Positions 16,672 to 25,981 of a stretch of 64,000 nt of DNA are shown here, in pieces (the stretch's first letter is position 1; the number at the start of each line of letters is the position of its first letter). The notes beneath the pieces were generated by a model, which ran no database searches, was not told where the DNA came from, and was given only the letters and a program-made list of their open reading frames with translations. This stretch comes from Phycisphaerae bacterium (GTDB lineage Bacteria > Planctomycetota > Phycisphaerae > UBA1845 > Fen-1342). The stretch lies in assembly GCA_028279405.1 (NCBI GenBank), contig JANQNU010000035.1, positions 1 through 64,000 of the forward strand, in the 5' to 3' direction. A program made the translations under genes and the position numbers.

Positions 16672-17424
16672 CTATTGTTCGTCCGGCAACAGGACGATCG
16701 GGCGTTTCGCTTCGCGCAGCAACGTCTTCATCTCGCGCACCGCCTCGCGCATGCCCACGATCACTGCGCGCGAGACGATGCTATGCCCGATGTTGAACTC
16801 GGTGAAGCCCATCAGTTCTGCCACGGGCGTCACGTTGCGGTACGTCAGTCCGTGACCGGCGTGTACGACCAGGCCGCAGCTCAACCCGACGTCGATCGCT
16901 TCGTTGAGCCTGGTAAGTTGGGCATCGCGGCGTTTCTGGCCCTTGGCGTGCGCGTAGCCGCCGGTCCAGATCTCGACCGCCTCGAATCCCGCTTCGGCCG
17001 ACGCTTCGATCTGTTCGGGAGCGGGTTCGACGAATGCACTGGTGTCAATGCCAGCGTCGCGCAACTTCTTGACCGCGGTCCGGACGCGCGTCCGTAGCCG
17101 GATCACGTCGAGCCCGCCCTCAGTGGTCAGCTCCTCGCGACGTTCGGGCACGAGTGTCACCTGGTCGGGCTTGAGCGCGCAGGCCAGCCGGATGATCTTG
17201 GCGTCGATCGAGGCTTCCATGTTGAGTTTGGTCGCCACGGTGCGTTTCAACACCTCGGCGTCGCGGTCGGAGATATGCCGGCGATCCTCGCGCAGGTGGA
17301 ACGTGATGCCGTCGGCACCGCCGAGTTCGGCTTCGACCGCAGCCCATACGGGGTCCGGCTCGTCCGCTTTGCGGGCCTGTCGGATGGTTGCGACGTGGTC
17401 GATGTTGACGCCGAGCAGGTTCAC
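16672..17424 (-). CDS. pdxJ: Pyridoxine 5'-phosphate synthase PdxJ
   Basis: PdxJ condenses 1-deoxy-xylulose 5-phosphate with 3-amino-1-hydroxyacetone phosphate to form pyridoxine 5'-phosphate. The 250-residue TIM barrel starts NLLGVNIDHVATIRQAR and keeps GADGITFHLREDRRHI, TLVPERREELTTEGG, and the phosphate-binding HAGHGLTYRNV and EFNIGHSIVSRA segments. The GTG at 17424 has AAAGGAG eight bases upstream; a TTG at 17430 is too close to that site. The gene appears monocistronic. Confidence 0.96.
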   Translation of the reverse strand: MNLLGVNIDHVATIRQARKADEPDPVWAAVEAELGGADGITFHLREDRRHISDRDAEVLKRTVATKLNMEASIDAKIIRLACALKPDQVTLVPERREELTTEGGLDVIRLRTRVRTAVKKLRDAGIDTSAFVEPAPEQIEASAEAGFEAVEIWTGGYAHAKGQKRRDAQLTRLNEAIDVGLSCGLVVHAGHGLTYRNVTPVAELMGFTEFNIGHSIVSRAVIVGMREAVREMKTLLREAKRPIVLLPDEQ

Positions 17425-17562
17425 TAGCAAGTCTCCTTTCGATTGCGGCCGTGGCCGAGTCGTACGACTATCGGGCAGCGTCCCCTGGTTCGCAAGCGTC
17501 GCGTGTCGGCCGGCGCCGGTCTACAATCGTCGAAACCGAATCTTACCTGCGCGGAGAACCGA

Positions 17563-18033
17563 ATGATTGCAGCGATCGACATGATGGAACTATCCGATTC
17601 TGCTGTTCACGTCATCCACGTGCTGGCGGCGCTGGTCGCCGGCGGGGCCATTCTTTTTCAAGCGCTGGCGTTGCACCCCACGCTGCGGAGCCTCGATGAG
17701 TCGACGCAGAGTGCCGCGAGTAATACGCTCGCCGACCGCTGGCGGCCGGTGGCATTTGTGCTAATCGCAATCTTGCTGATTACGGGGCTGGTGACGTTCG
17801 GGCTGCGGATCCCGGTGTTGCGCGAAAACCCGCAAAAGATGGTCTATCACGGTCTGTTCGGCGTCAAATTCCTGTTGGCGCTGGTGATCTTCCACGGTGT
17901 TGCGGTGCTGGCGCTGCCGGGTGCCAAGGGTGAGCGTTATCGCGCGACCGCGGGAAAGCGATTGCCGCTGCTGGCGGCGCTCGTCGTCGCGATCGTGATT
18001 CTCGCCGGCATTCTGCGCTCGATTTCCGGCTGA
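17563..18033 (+). CDS. Four-helix membrane protein, unknown function
   Basis: A 156-residue protein with four hydrophobic segments at about 14-35, 62-82, 98-118 and 132-152. His/Arg residues lie near the ends of the first and third helices (VIHVLAALVAGG, FGVKFLLALVIFHGVAVL), as in small heme-associated or copper-resistance-D-like membrane proteins, but no firm family assignment is possible. The ATG at 17563 has GGAGAACC upstream. It is divergent from pdxJ. Confidence 0.75.
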   Translation: MIAAIDMMELSDSAVHVIHVLAALVAGGAILFQALALHPTLRSLDESTQSAASNTLADRWRPVAFVLIAILLITGLVTFGLRIPVLRENPQKMVYHGLFGVKFLLALVIFHGVAVLALPGAKGERYRATAGKRLPLLAALVVAIVILAGILRSISG

Positions 18034-18224
18034 CCGGCACGACACGCGACCGATGGGATCAATGACGGACCAATAGTTGATCTATCGGAGCCGGACCGCA
18101 GGTGTCCATGTGTCCACGGGTTCCTGACGCGAGGAGGCCGGATACCCGCGTTCGCCTATGGTCGCGATCGCGTAGAATGCCGGTGGGTTCGCGGTGCGGT
18201 CTGAAATGACGGAGGTGAGTGGAA

Positions 18225-19355
18225 ATGCTGATTCGCAGGATGCTGGCCGGTGCCATGGTCTTCGGCGTCTTCGTCGGTGGTTGTGTGGTTCCGACGCTCG
18301 TGATCTTCCCCGCGACGCTGCCCGATGGGGCCGTGGGGATTGGCTACAGCGCGACATTATCGGTCGAAGCGAGTGGCAGCGTCCAGTTCAGTATCAGTCA
18401 AGGCGAGTTGCCGGCCGGTCTTCGGCTGCGCTCGGACGGGCAGATCACGGGAACGCCGACGTCGTCCGGCACGTTCAGCTTCACGGTGCTGGCGGATACC
18501 TCCACGATTTTCGGAGGCATGGGGTCTGAAAGCTATACGATCGAGATCTTCCCTGAGCTGACGGTCGATGCGGACCTGGATGTAGGTCGGTTGGCGGTTG
18601 CGTACGAGTCGTTTGTGGAGATTGCGGGCGGCGTTCCGCCTTACCGCGTGACGGCTGTAGGGTTGCCGGCCGGGCTATCGGTGAACCGGTCGAACGGACG
18701 TGTGTCCGGGACTCCGGTGTTGACGACGACCGGCACACTGGTCGAGTTCACCGTGACCGATTCCGGCGATCCGCGTCAGGAGAAGACGGCGTCGGTGACG
18801 CTCGTGATCAAGCCCGAGGCGGTGAACATTACAACGACGACCTTGGCGAACGGCATGGTGGGGTCGGCGTACAACGAGCGGCTTTTCGCCGAGGATGGAC
18901 AAACGCCGTACGAGTGGTCGGTGGTCGCCGGTCTGTTGCCGGACGGGCTGAGCCTGAACCGCGATACGGGCGTTATCTCAGGTACGCCGGAGGAAGCGGG
19001 CGCGGTGACCTTCACGGTCGAGGTGCGCGATTCGGACAGCCCGTTATCCAGCGATGAGCAGGAGTTGACGCTGACGATCGACCCGCAGCCGGTAGAGATC
19101 CTGACCGATGCATTAGCGGCCGGTCAGGTCGGGATGGCCTATACGGACGGGCTCGTCGCGATCAACGGCACGCAGCCGTTTATGTGGAGCTTGTCGGCGG
19201 GGACGTTGCCGGACGGGCTGATGTTGGACGCGACCACCGGTGAGATCACCGGCACGCCGACCGCGGCCGGGATGAACACCTTCTCGATCACTGTCACGGA
19301 CAGTGCCGATCCCCCGACGACCGCGACCGAGGAATTTACGATTACGACCATGTAG
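18225..19355 (+). CDS. Lipoprotein with tandem putative-Ig (He-PIG) repeats
   Basis: A 376-residue exported protein. The N-terminus is a lipoprotein signal with lipobox VGGC (about residues 18-21 from the ATG at 18225). Four repeats of roughly 85-90 residues follow, each with the pattern LPAGL/LPDGL-x-L...TG-x-I-x-GTP...G...F-x-V, which is the putative-Ig (He-PIG) signature. Such domains usually mediate adhesion or surface display. GGAGG nine bases before the ATG supports this start over a GTG at 18219. A second exported protein follows 91 bases later. Confidence 0.85.
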   Translation: MLIRRMLAGAMVFGVFVGGCVVPTLVIFPATLPDGAVGIGYSATLSVEASGSVQFSISQGELPAGLRLRSDGQITGTPTSSGTFSFTVLADTSTIFGGMGSESYTIEIFPELTVDADLDVGRLAVAYESFVEIAGGVPPYRVTAVGLPAGLSVNRSNGRVSGTPVLTTTGTLVEFTVTDSGDPRQEKTASVTLVIKPEAVNITTTTLANGMVGSAYNERLFAEDGQTPYEWSVVAGLLPDGLSLNRDTGVISGTPEEAGAVTFTVEVRDSDSPLSSDEQELTLTIDPQPVEILTDALAAGQVGMAYTDGLVAINGTQPFMWSLSAGTLPDGLMLDATTGEITGTPTAAGMNTFSITVTDSADPPTTATEEFTITTM

Positions 19356-19446
19356 CCCGCTGGAAGCGGCGCGTGCATGTCGCGCCGAGTGCCTGGTGGG
19401 TTCGCTTACACGAGATGTTTGATCTGCACGAGATGGAGGATACGGG

Positions 19447-20211
19447 ATGATCGGCAAGGGATTGACGAATACGAGGGAATCGTGGAGCCGGGCGCGCGGG
19501 GCCGTGGTGCTCGTTCTGCTGGCCACGGTCGTCGTGTTGAACCCCGGCGTCTCCTGTCGGATCGTGCCGACGCCGCCCGACGGCAACACCAACAACAACA
19601 GCGGCGGTTCCTTCGGCGTCCGCGCAGCGCTGGACGATACGGATGCGACCATCACGATCGTGCAGGAATCCGGCAGCAGCAACGCAACCGTGTCTGCGGC
19701 AATCACCGATTCGCGCGGACGCGGCGTGGATTTGAGCGACGACCAGGATGTCGAGGTGAATGGCCGGTCGTTGCAGGGCGAGGGCGGCGACTACGAGCGC
19801 ACCGTCACGGCGGCGAACGAATACACGATTACTGTCCGCGAGCCCACGCGTGGCGTCGAGCAGAGTACGGTTACCGGTCCGGTGGCCTTCGCGGTCATTT
19901 CACCCGCGAGCGGTGAGTCGGCGTCGCTTTCCGGGTTCACGCTCACGTGGTCGCAGCGAAACGCGAATCTACAAGTCCGCGTCCGGATCAGTCAGACGAT
20001 CTTCAACGAGAACCGCGTCGAAAACTTCGGACCATTCGCGGATACGGGCGAGTTGGTGCTGACGCTGGCGGATTTGAGTGATTTTCGGCAGGGCGCGGAC
20101 CTGTTGATCGAAGTCACGAAAGAGTCGCGTGACGCGACGGTCGACGGCTTCGACTCAGCTGAGGTGACGGTGATGCGCTCCGCGACCCGTACCGTTTCGC
20201 CGGGGGCCTGA
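19447..20211 (+). CDS. Exported Ser/Thr-rich protein, unknown function
   Basis: A 254-residue protein with an N-terminal hydrophobic segment (GAVVLVLLATVVVL, about 18-31) ending NPGVSC. The cysteine could be lipidated, although the lipobox is not standard. An Asn/Gly linker (NTNNNSGG) follows, and then beta-rich sequence with Ig-like character (VTGPVAFAVISPASGESASLSGFTLTW resembles a fibronectin-III-type strand pattern). GGAGGATACGGG lies before the ATG. Probably co-expressed with the repeat lipoprotein upstream. Confidence 0.75.
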   Translation: MIGKGLTNTRESWSRARGAVVLVLLATVVVLNPGVSCRIVPTPPDGNTNNNSGGSFGVRAALDDTDATITIVQESGSSNATVSAAITDSRGRGVDLSDDQDVEVNGRSLQGEGGDYERTVTAANEYTITVREPTRGVEQSTVTGPVAFAVISPASGESASLSGFTLTWSQRNANLQVRVRISQTIFNENRVENFGPFADTGELVLTLADLSDFRQGADLLIEVTKESRDATVDGFDSAEVTVMRSATRTVSPGA

Positions 20212-20237
20212 GGCGCGCAAGAACGCGTGTGTGACGG

Positions 20238-21032
20238 CTACCCGTCCGACGCCGACTCAACGGTGGTCACATATCCATGCCGCGCGAACGCCGCGCGCGC
20301 CGTTTGCGATTGTGTGAGAAAACGCAGCAGATCGTGCGCGGCACGAGTATCAGCGCTGCCGCGCAGGACGCCGACGGTGACCCGTTCGGTACGCTGTCCG
20401 AGTACGGGATCGCTGCAGTAGCTCAGGTCCGCTTGTTGCCGCGCATTGGCGTCCCAGATGATGCCGGCGTCGACGCTGCCGAGCGCGATCGTGTTGGTTA
20501 CGTCGTTGACGGTGGGTAGAAACACCTTGCAATTGGCTCGCACCTGCTCCCAACGTCCAGCGTGTTGGAGGGCGTTACGCGTTGCGCGTCCGATGCTGGC
20601 CGCGTTCGGCGAGGCGAGCGCGAAGGTCACGTCGGCGCGGAGCAGGTCATTCACCCCTTGGATTCGTTTCGGATTATCGCGCGCGAACGCAATGACCGGA
20701 CGGATCGTCGCGATCGCGCGCCGTTCGGCGATCAGACCGTACTCCTGGGCCGTATCGAGATAGCTCGCGTCCGCTGCGAGGAAGAGATCGCCGATCGGGT
20801 ATACCGTCAGTCCGCTGAGCAGCGTTCCGGATCCGCCATATTGGACGAACGCACGCGGTCCCTCAGTCGTCGCGTTGTACGCTTCGACGATCTCGTCGAT
20901 CGGTTGTTGCACGCCGGCGGCGCAAAGGAGCAGCACACGCGCGTCCGCGGGTGCGTCCAAGGCAGCGAGTGCGACAACGAGCAGCGCGGCGAGGACCAGC
21001 GAGCCGCCGAGGATGAGTCGGGTGCGCGACAT
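20238..21032 (-). CDS. modA: ModA-like molybdate-binding protein
   Basis: A 264-residue periplasmic solute-binding protein of the ModA class. It has a signal or anchor helix at residues 5-25, then LLCAAGVQQPIDEIVEAY, YGGSGTLLSGL (the oxyanion-binding Ser/Thr region), GDLFLAADASYLD, and VDAGIIWDANA, all typical. It would deliver molybdate or tungstate to an ABC permease. No modB or modC is adjacent; the gene instead follows ctaA by 14 bases, so the two are probably co-transcribed. Substrate specificity is not settled by sequence. Confidence 0.88.
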   Translation of the reverse strand: MSRTRLILGGSLVLAALLVVALAALDAPADARVLLLCAAGVQQPIDEIVEAYNATTEGPRAFVQYGGSGTLLSGLTVYPIGDLFLAADASYLDTAQEYGLIAERRAIATIRPVIAFARDNPKRIQGVNDLLRADVTFALASPNAASIGRATRNALQHAGRWEQVRANCKVFLPTVNDVTNTIALGSVDAGIIWDANARQQADLSYCSDPVLGQRTERVTVGVLRGSADTRAAHDLLRFLTQSQTARAAFARHGYVTTVESASDG

Positions 21033-21046
21033 GTGTCGGAGTCGCC

Positions 21047-22432
21047 TCAGCCGGAGACGGCATCGACGCCTTCGGGAGCCGTCGCGGTTGGTTCGAACAA
21101 TCGATGGTTCCAGAGAGCGAGGCAGGCAGCCGCGGCCAACAACAGCGCGCCGACCGTTTGGTGGGCCGTCGTGACGACCGCCTGCACCATCATCGCTCCG
21201 CCGTCGCGTGTCACCATGATGGCGACCAGTGCGGCAACGCCAAGCATGAGTTGCACGCCAGTCCCGGCGAGTAGCCAGCCGCCCAACGTCGGTACGATCG
21301 GGACATCTTCGAGCATCCAGGCGCGGAGGCCCGCCGTGAAAGCGACCAGTGCGACGAAGGTCGCCATCGTAATGTGAAAGACCAGCAGCATACTCATGCC
21401 GCCTTGTGTGTCCCCGACGTGACGCTGGAGGGCGCCGAGCACCAGCTGCACGAGCAGCATCAGCACCAGTAGGACCGAGACGAAGCGGTCCGTCGCCGCC
21501 GACGGGCGCGGCTGTGGCGCCCCGGCCGTGTGCCAGGTGCGGGCGAGCGTGGCGGCGATGACGGCCAGGACCGCGAAGAACACCTGGGCGAATACGCCGT
21601 GAACGATCGCGAGGGTCGTGTTGGGCGCGACATCCGCCGGCGATTGGCTGAGTGTAAGCGTGCCGGTGACCCGCAAGCCGCCCATCAGCCCCTGTACGCA
21701 GACCATCACGAATGCGACCCAGCCGAGCGTTCGAAGCCAGCCGCGCGCGTCATAGCGTTGCAGCCACGCAGCCAGGATCAGTGTCGTCAACCCGACGAGT
21801 GACCCGGTGAGCCGGTGGGTGTGCTCGAAGTAGATTCCGCCGGTCATGCGCGTGAGCGGGTAGAGGAACATGTTGTAGCCGAACGTATTTGGCCAGTCGA
21901 CGACGGCCAGGCCGGCCTCGAGTCCGGTGACCATGCCTCCCACCAGGATCAGAAATGTCGTGGCAGCGAGTGCGACGAGCGCCAGACGCAGCGGCCAGTT
22001 GGCTGGTGGTGCGGTGTCGCGGCTGACGCGGCCGATCGCGCCGCCACCCGCCCCGAAGACGGCGGCGATGAGTAATGCGGCTGGTACCCACACGAAAGCG
22101 GCGCGCACCATTTCTCCCGGGGTTTCCTTCCCGACGAGCGATCCGAGGATGAGCAGGTTGAGCAATCCGGTGATCAGCATCGCGAGCGCCCCGCCTTTCG
22201 GGCCGCGCTCGGTGGCGTAACCTGCGTAAATGCCACCGCCCAGCAAACAACCTAGAAACAGGAAGAACAGCACGGGGCTAGGGATCTCGAGGCCGGGCAT
22301 GCGGGCGACGTATCCGATGACCCACATGCAAACGGTCGTGCCGACGCCGATGGCGAGCAGGTCTGCCGGGCCGGCGTTCCGTGTCGAGGAGCCGGTAGCG
22401 TAGTCGATGGGCGTAGCGACTGATGATTTCAT
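21047..22432 (-). CDS. ctaA: Heme A synthase, COX15/CtaA family
   Basis: An integral membrane enzyme oxidising the C8 methyl of heme O to give heme A for aa3-type cytochrome oxidase. The 461-residue protein has about ten hydrophobic segments in a duplicated four-helix arrangement. The expected heme-ligand histidines are in FEHTHRLTGS, AIVHGVFAQ, LVFHITMAT and TTAHQTVGA. The N-terminal ~150 residues add three extra helices ahead of the core, so the protein is longer than the ~300-350-residue norm. No ctaB or oxidase subunit is in the window. Confidence 0.92.
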   Translation of the reverse strand: MKSSVATPIDYATGSSTRNAGPADLLAIGVGTTVCMWVIGYVARMPGLEIPSPVLFFLFLGCLLGGGIYAGYATERGPKGGALAMLITGLLNLLILGSLVGKETPGEMVRAAFVWVPAALLIAAVFGAGGGAIGRVSRDTAPPANWPLRLALVALAATTFLILVGGMVTGLEAGLAVVDWPNTFGYNMFLYPLTRMTGGIYFEHTHRLTGSLVGLTTLILAAWLQRYDARGWLRTLGWVAFVMVCVQGLMGGLRVTGTLTLSQSPADVAPNTTLAIVHGVFAQVFFAVLAVIAATLARTWHTAGAPQPRPSAATDRFVSVLLVLMLLVQLVLGALQRHVGDTQGGMSMLLVFHITMATFVALVAFTAGLRAWMLEDVPIVPTLGGWLLAGTGVQLMLGVAALVAIMVTRDGGAMMVQAVVTTAHQTVGALLLAAAACLALWNHRLFEPTATAPEGVDAVSG

Positions 22433-22570
22433 GACTAGATCATAGGATGGCCGACGCGAATTTGAAATCCATCCGAATCAGCCGTTATCCTCTGCGAATC
22501 GCATCGCCGGGCGGTTAGCAGCACAACGTCGCGGTCGCGAGCGTTGGTTCTGGTTACGAGGGTAGGACAG

Positions 22571-23380
22571 ATGCCCATTCATTCGACGGCGGTCGTGCAC
22601 GCTTCCGCGGAGTTGGATCCGTCCGCGGAGGTCGGTCCTTACGCGGTCATCGAGGCGGGTGTGCGAATCGGCCCCCAGACACGGATCTACGCGCATGCAT
22701 ACGTTAGTGAGGGGGCGCGGCTCGGTGCGCGTGTTCAGGTGCACCCGTTCGCGATCGTCAGTCATCCGCCGCAAGACCTCAAGTACGACGGGGCGCCCTC
22801 GTACACGGTTGTCGGCGACGACACGATCATCCGCGAGTACGTCGCGGTTCATCGACCGACGACGCCCGAGGGCACCACGCGAATCGGGGCGCGCTGCTTC
22901 CTGATGTCGACCAGCCATGTCGGGCACGATTGTGTTGTCGAAGATGACGTCATCATGGCCAGCGGCGCGTTGCTTGCCGGGCACGTCCACGTGCAGCGCG
23001 GAGCGTTCCTGAGCGGCCACACCGCAGTGCATCAGTTCTCCCGGATTGGGGAACGGGCGATGATCAGTGGTTTGGCGCGGGCCCATCGGGACGTTCCGCC
23101 GTTCATGACATTGGCCCCGCACGCGGTCGTGACCGGCCCGAATGTCGTGGGACTGCGGCGGGCCGGGTTCTCGAGTGAAGAGCGGCAGGAGATCCGCGAG
23201 GCGTACAAGTTGTTGTATCGAAGCCGGCTGCCGTGGAAAGATGCCATACAGCGGGCGATCGCGCACCTGCGGACCGACGCCGGCCTGCGACTCGCTGCGT
23301 TTCTCGCGGCGCCCTCCAAACGCGGCTACTGCACCTATCGTCCGGCGGCGCTCGCTGATCAGTCGACCGCTGATGGATAA
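22571..23380 (+). CDS. lpxA: UDP-N-acetylglucosamine O-acyltransferase LpxA
   Basis: LpxA performs the first step of lipid A synthesis, moving a hydroxyacyl chain from ACP to UDP-GlcNAc in the cytosol. The 269-residue protein begins IHSTAVVHASAELDPSAEVGPYAVIEAGVRIG, the hexapeptide repeat of a left-handed beta helix, and carries the catalytic histidine in MSTSHVGHDC. The helical C-terminal domain (EERQEIREAYKLLYRS) is present. GGTAGGACAG precedes the ATG at 22571; an earlier in-frame start at 22544 is not family-like. The stop overlaps the glycerate kinase start by eight bases. Confidence 0.95.
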   Translation: MPIHSTAVVHASAELDPSAEVGPYAVIEAGVRIGPQTRIYAHAYVSEGARLGARVQVHPFAIVSHPPQDLKYDGAPSYTVVGDDTIIREYVAVHRPTTPEGTTRIGARCFLMSTSHVGHDCVVEDDVIMASGALLAGHVHVQRGAFLSGHTAVHQFSRIGERAMISGLARAHRDVPPFMTLAPHAVVTGPNVVGLRRAGFSSEERQEIREAYKLLYRSRLPWKDAIQRAIAHLRTDAGLRLAAFLAAPSKRGYCTYRPAALADQSTADG

Positions 23381-24551
23381 TCCCGGACGCATCCTGATTG
23401 CACCTGACAAGTTCAAGGACGCGCTGGACGCGCGGGGAGTGGTTGCCGCTTTGGGACGCGGGATTCGCGACCGATGGCCACGTTGCGAGATCGACGCGTG
23501 TCCGCTCGCGGATGGCGGTGAGGGTACCGGTGCGATTCTGGCCCAGTCCGTCGGTGCCGCTCAGCGGACCGCAACCGTGCTGGACCCGCTCGGCCGACCG
23601 ACGACGGCTACGTGGTGGTTTCATGCTGGCGATCGTCACGCGATCGTCGAGATGGCGGAGGCCTCGGGACTCGCGAAACTCCGTGTGGATGAGCGGCAGC
23701 CCATGCAGACGACCTCGCACGGAACGGGCGAGTTGCTACGGCACGCGCTCGAGGCCGGGGCCGAACGGATCACCCTTTGTGTCGGCGGCTCGGCGACCGT
23801 CGACGGCGGCGCCGGTTGTCTCCAAGCGCTCGGCTGGCGACTGGTCGATGTCGGCGGGCGAACGTGGACCACGCCGATCGTCGGTGCGGATCTGATCCGA
23901 GTCGGGGCGATCGAGCCCCGACGGGTGGCATGTGAATTGACCGTGCTGGTCGATGTACCCAATCCGCTGCTAGGACCGCAGGGCGCGGCGCGCGTCTTCG
24001 GTCCGACAAAAGGTGCAACGCCAAATGATGTTCGAGCGCTCGAGACCCGGCTGCAACATTGGTGGGATCGACTGAAACAGGCTGGTATCGGTCCGTTGGT
24101 GGACTCGGGCGCGGCAGGGGGCATCGCGTCGGCGCTCGGTGCGAGCTTCACGGCACGAATCTGTTCGGGGTTTGATGAAGTAGCGCGGATTGTGGCGCTC
24201 GAGCAGCGAATTCAAGCGTGCGACGTCGTTCTCACCGGCGAGGGCAGCCTCGATGCCCAAAGCCGTGCGGGGAAGGTCGTCGCCCAGGTGGCGCGCGTCG
24301 CACGTCCGATGGGTCGGGCGTGTATCGCGTTCGCGGGTCGCGTCGACTTCGGCACTCCGACGGACGAGTCGTCAACAACCGAGACGCCCGATCGGCTCAC
24401 GCTCACGGCGTTCGCGAACGAACTGGGGCTCGATGAGATCGTCGTCGTTACGCCGACAGCCATGGAGCAAGCGGCGGCGTTGCGCGCTACCGGCGAGAAT
24501 CTTCAACGAGCAGCCGCGACGTGGGCGACGCGCTGGCGGCCGTCAGGATAG
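23373..24551 (+). CDS. Glycerate kinase, GarK/GlxK type
   Basis: A 392-residue enzyme phosphorylating D-glycerate with ATP. Family marks are ILIAPDKFKDALDA at the N-terminus, PLADGGEGTG, QTTSHGTGELLRHAL, GGSATVDGGAGCLQALG, FGPTKGAT and VLTGEGSLDAQSRAGKV. The ATG at 23373 lies inside the last codons of lpxA, so translation is probably coupled. The pairing with lpxA has no obvious metabolic logic and may only be genomic packing. Whether the product is 2- or 3-phosphoglycerate is not determined by sequence alone; the GarK/GlxK type generally makes 2-phosphoglycerate. Confidence 0.92.
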   Translation: MDNPGRILIAPDKFKDALDARGVVAALGRGIRDRWPRCEIDACPLADGGEGTGAILAQSVGAAQRTATVLDPLGRPTTATWWFHAGDRHAIVEMAEASGLAKLRVDERQPMQTTSHGTGELLRHALEAGAERITLCVGGSATVDGGAGCLQALGWRLVDVGGRTWTTPIVGADLIRVGAIEPRRVACELTVLVDVPNPLLGPQGAARVFGPTKGATPNDVRALETRLQHWWDRLKQAGIGPLVDSGAAGGIASALGASFTARICSGFDEVARIVALEQRIQACDVVLTGEGSLDAQSRAGKVVAQVARVARPMGRACIAFAGRVDFGTPTDESSTTETPDRLTLTAFANELGLDEIVVVTPTAMEQAAALRATGENLQRAAATWATRWRPSG

Positions 24552-24647
24552 AACCTGCGCCAACACAGCGGATCGGCGCGTTCCTCGGCGAGAAGCACTC
24601 GGCGGTCTGAGCGTTGGGCTGCCGATCGTATTCAGCGTGATACGGGC

Positions 24648-25925
24648 TTATTCCGACGAGCTGGCTTCGTGCACGATGCGACCGCGTTTGATCACAGCTC
24701 GAACGCGGGACCGTCCGGGGGCATAGAACCACTCATCGAGGCTGGGGACGTCGAAGAGCACGAGGTCCGCGTCGAAGCCGACCTCGATGGCGCCGAGACG
24801 TTCGGACTGCCCGATCGCGGCGGCGGCATTCGCCGTCACGGCACTCAGCACTTCCAAGGGATGCATGCGGAGCTGGCAGCAAGCGATGTTCATGATCCAC
24901 GCGAGCGATTCGATGTGCGAGGAGCCGGGGTTGTAGTCGGTCGCAAGTGCCACGGCGAGACCTTCCTGGATCAGTTGACCCGCGTTGCAGTGCTCGATTC
25001 CCAGGAAGAACGACGTGCCGGGCAATACGACCGCGATCGTGTTCGCCGAACGCAGCGCCGCGATTCCAGCGTCATCGATCGTCTCCAGATGATCGGCTGA
25101 GACCGCCGCGAGTTCACCCGCGAGTCGTGTCGCGCCGATTTGAGCCAGTTCGTCGGCGTGCAGCTTCGGTCGCAGCCCCGCGTCGGCAGCGCGCGTCAGC
25201 ACGCGCCGAGCCTGCTCCACGTCGAACGCACCCCGGTCACAGAACACGTCGCAGAAGGTTGCCAGGCGTTCGTCCGCGATCTGGCGCAGCAATGCCGGGT
25301 CGCTGATGTCGTCGATGAACGCGTCCGCGCGACCCTCGTATTCCGCCGGTAGCGCGTGGGCGCCGAGGTAGGTCGCAACCAGTTCGATCGGTACCTGCTC
25401 GTCTAGCGCGCGGATCGCGCGCAGTTGCTTGAGTTCGTCGTCGGCCGTTAGCCCGTAGCCGCTCTTGCACTCGACGGTGGTGACGCCGCCGGCCATCATC
25501 CGCATCAGCCGGGGATGGTTGATCTCGATCAGTTCCGCTTCCGATGCGCGTCGGACCGCTTCGGTCGTGACGCGAATACCGCCGCCGGCTTCCATGATCG
25601 CGAGGTAGGACTCGCCCGCGACCCGACGCACGAACTCGTGAGCGCGCTCGCCTGCGAACGGGATGTGTGTGTGCGGATCGATCAACCCGGGGACCACGGT
25701 CCCGCCGTTGGCGGACACTTCCACCTCGGCCTGCGCGCGGGGGGCTTTGTCGTGTGGCCCGAACCACGAGATCTGCCCGTCTTGTACGAACACAGCGGCA
25801 TTTTCGATGATCGGGATTTGTTGCATCGCGGCGCCGGGCAACGGCCCCGGCGGTACCGCGACGAGCGTTCCGATCTCGTCGATCAGCATCGGTGGAATGT
25901 CGATATTCTGCTTGGCGGCGTACAT
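24648..25925 (-). CDS. hutI: Imidazolonepropionase HutI
   Basis: HutI hydrolyses imidazolone-5-propionate to N-formimino-L-glutamate in histidine degradation. The 425-residue amidohydrolase has the metal-binding DPHTHIPFAG motif, the family TTVECKSGYGL, LHADELAQIG, SADHLETID, and ATDYNPGSSH near the C-terminus with the metal-ligand Asp. The ATG at 25925 has AAAGGGG six bases upstream. The other hut genes are absent from the window. It lies 56 bases downstream of the kinase-TPR gene on the same strand. Confidence 0.95.
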   Translation of the reverse strand: MYAAKQNIDIPPMLIDEIGTLVAVPPGPLPGAAMQQIPIIENAAVFVQDGQISWFGPHDKAPRAQAEVEVSANGGTVVPGLIDPHTHIPFAGERAHEFVRRVAGESYLAIMEAGGGIRVTTEAVRRASEAELIEINHPRLMRMMAGGVTTVECKSGYGLTADDELKQLRAIRALDEQVPIELVATYLGAHALPAEYEGRADAFIDDISDPALLRQIADERLATFCDVFCDRGAFDVEQARRVLTRAADAGLRPKLHADELAQIGATRLAGELAAVSADHLETIDDAGIAALRSANTIAVVLPGTSFFLGIEHCNAGQLIQEGLAVALATDYNPGSSHIESLAWIMNIACCQLRMHPLEVLSAVTANAAAAIGQSERLGAIEVGFDADLVLFDVPSLDEWFYAPGRSRVRAVIKRGRIVHEASSSE

Positions 25926-25981
25926 GAACGACCCCTTTCTAGCTGGACTATACCAGCGCGGGGCGTCCAGCGGCAGTCGGC

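Noticed and set aside
22478-23416. A 312-residue minus-strand frame opposite lpxA
   Set aside because: Arg-rich shadow of a well-defined hexapeptide-repeat protein.
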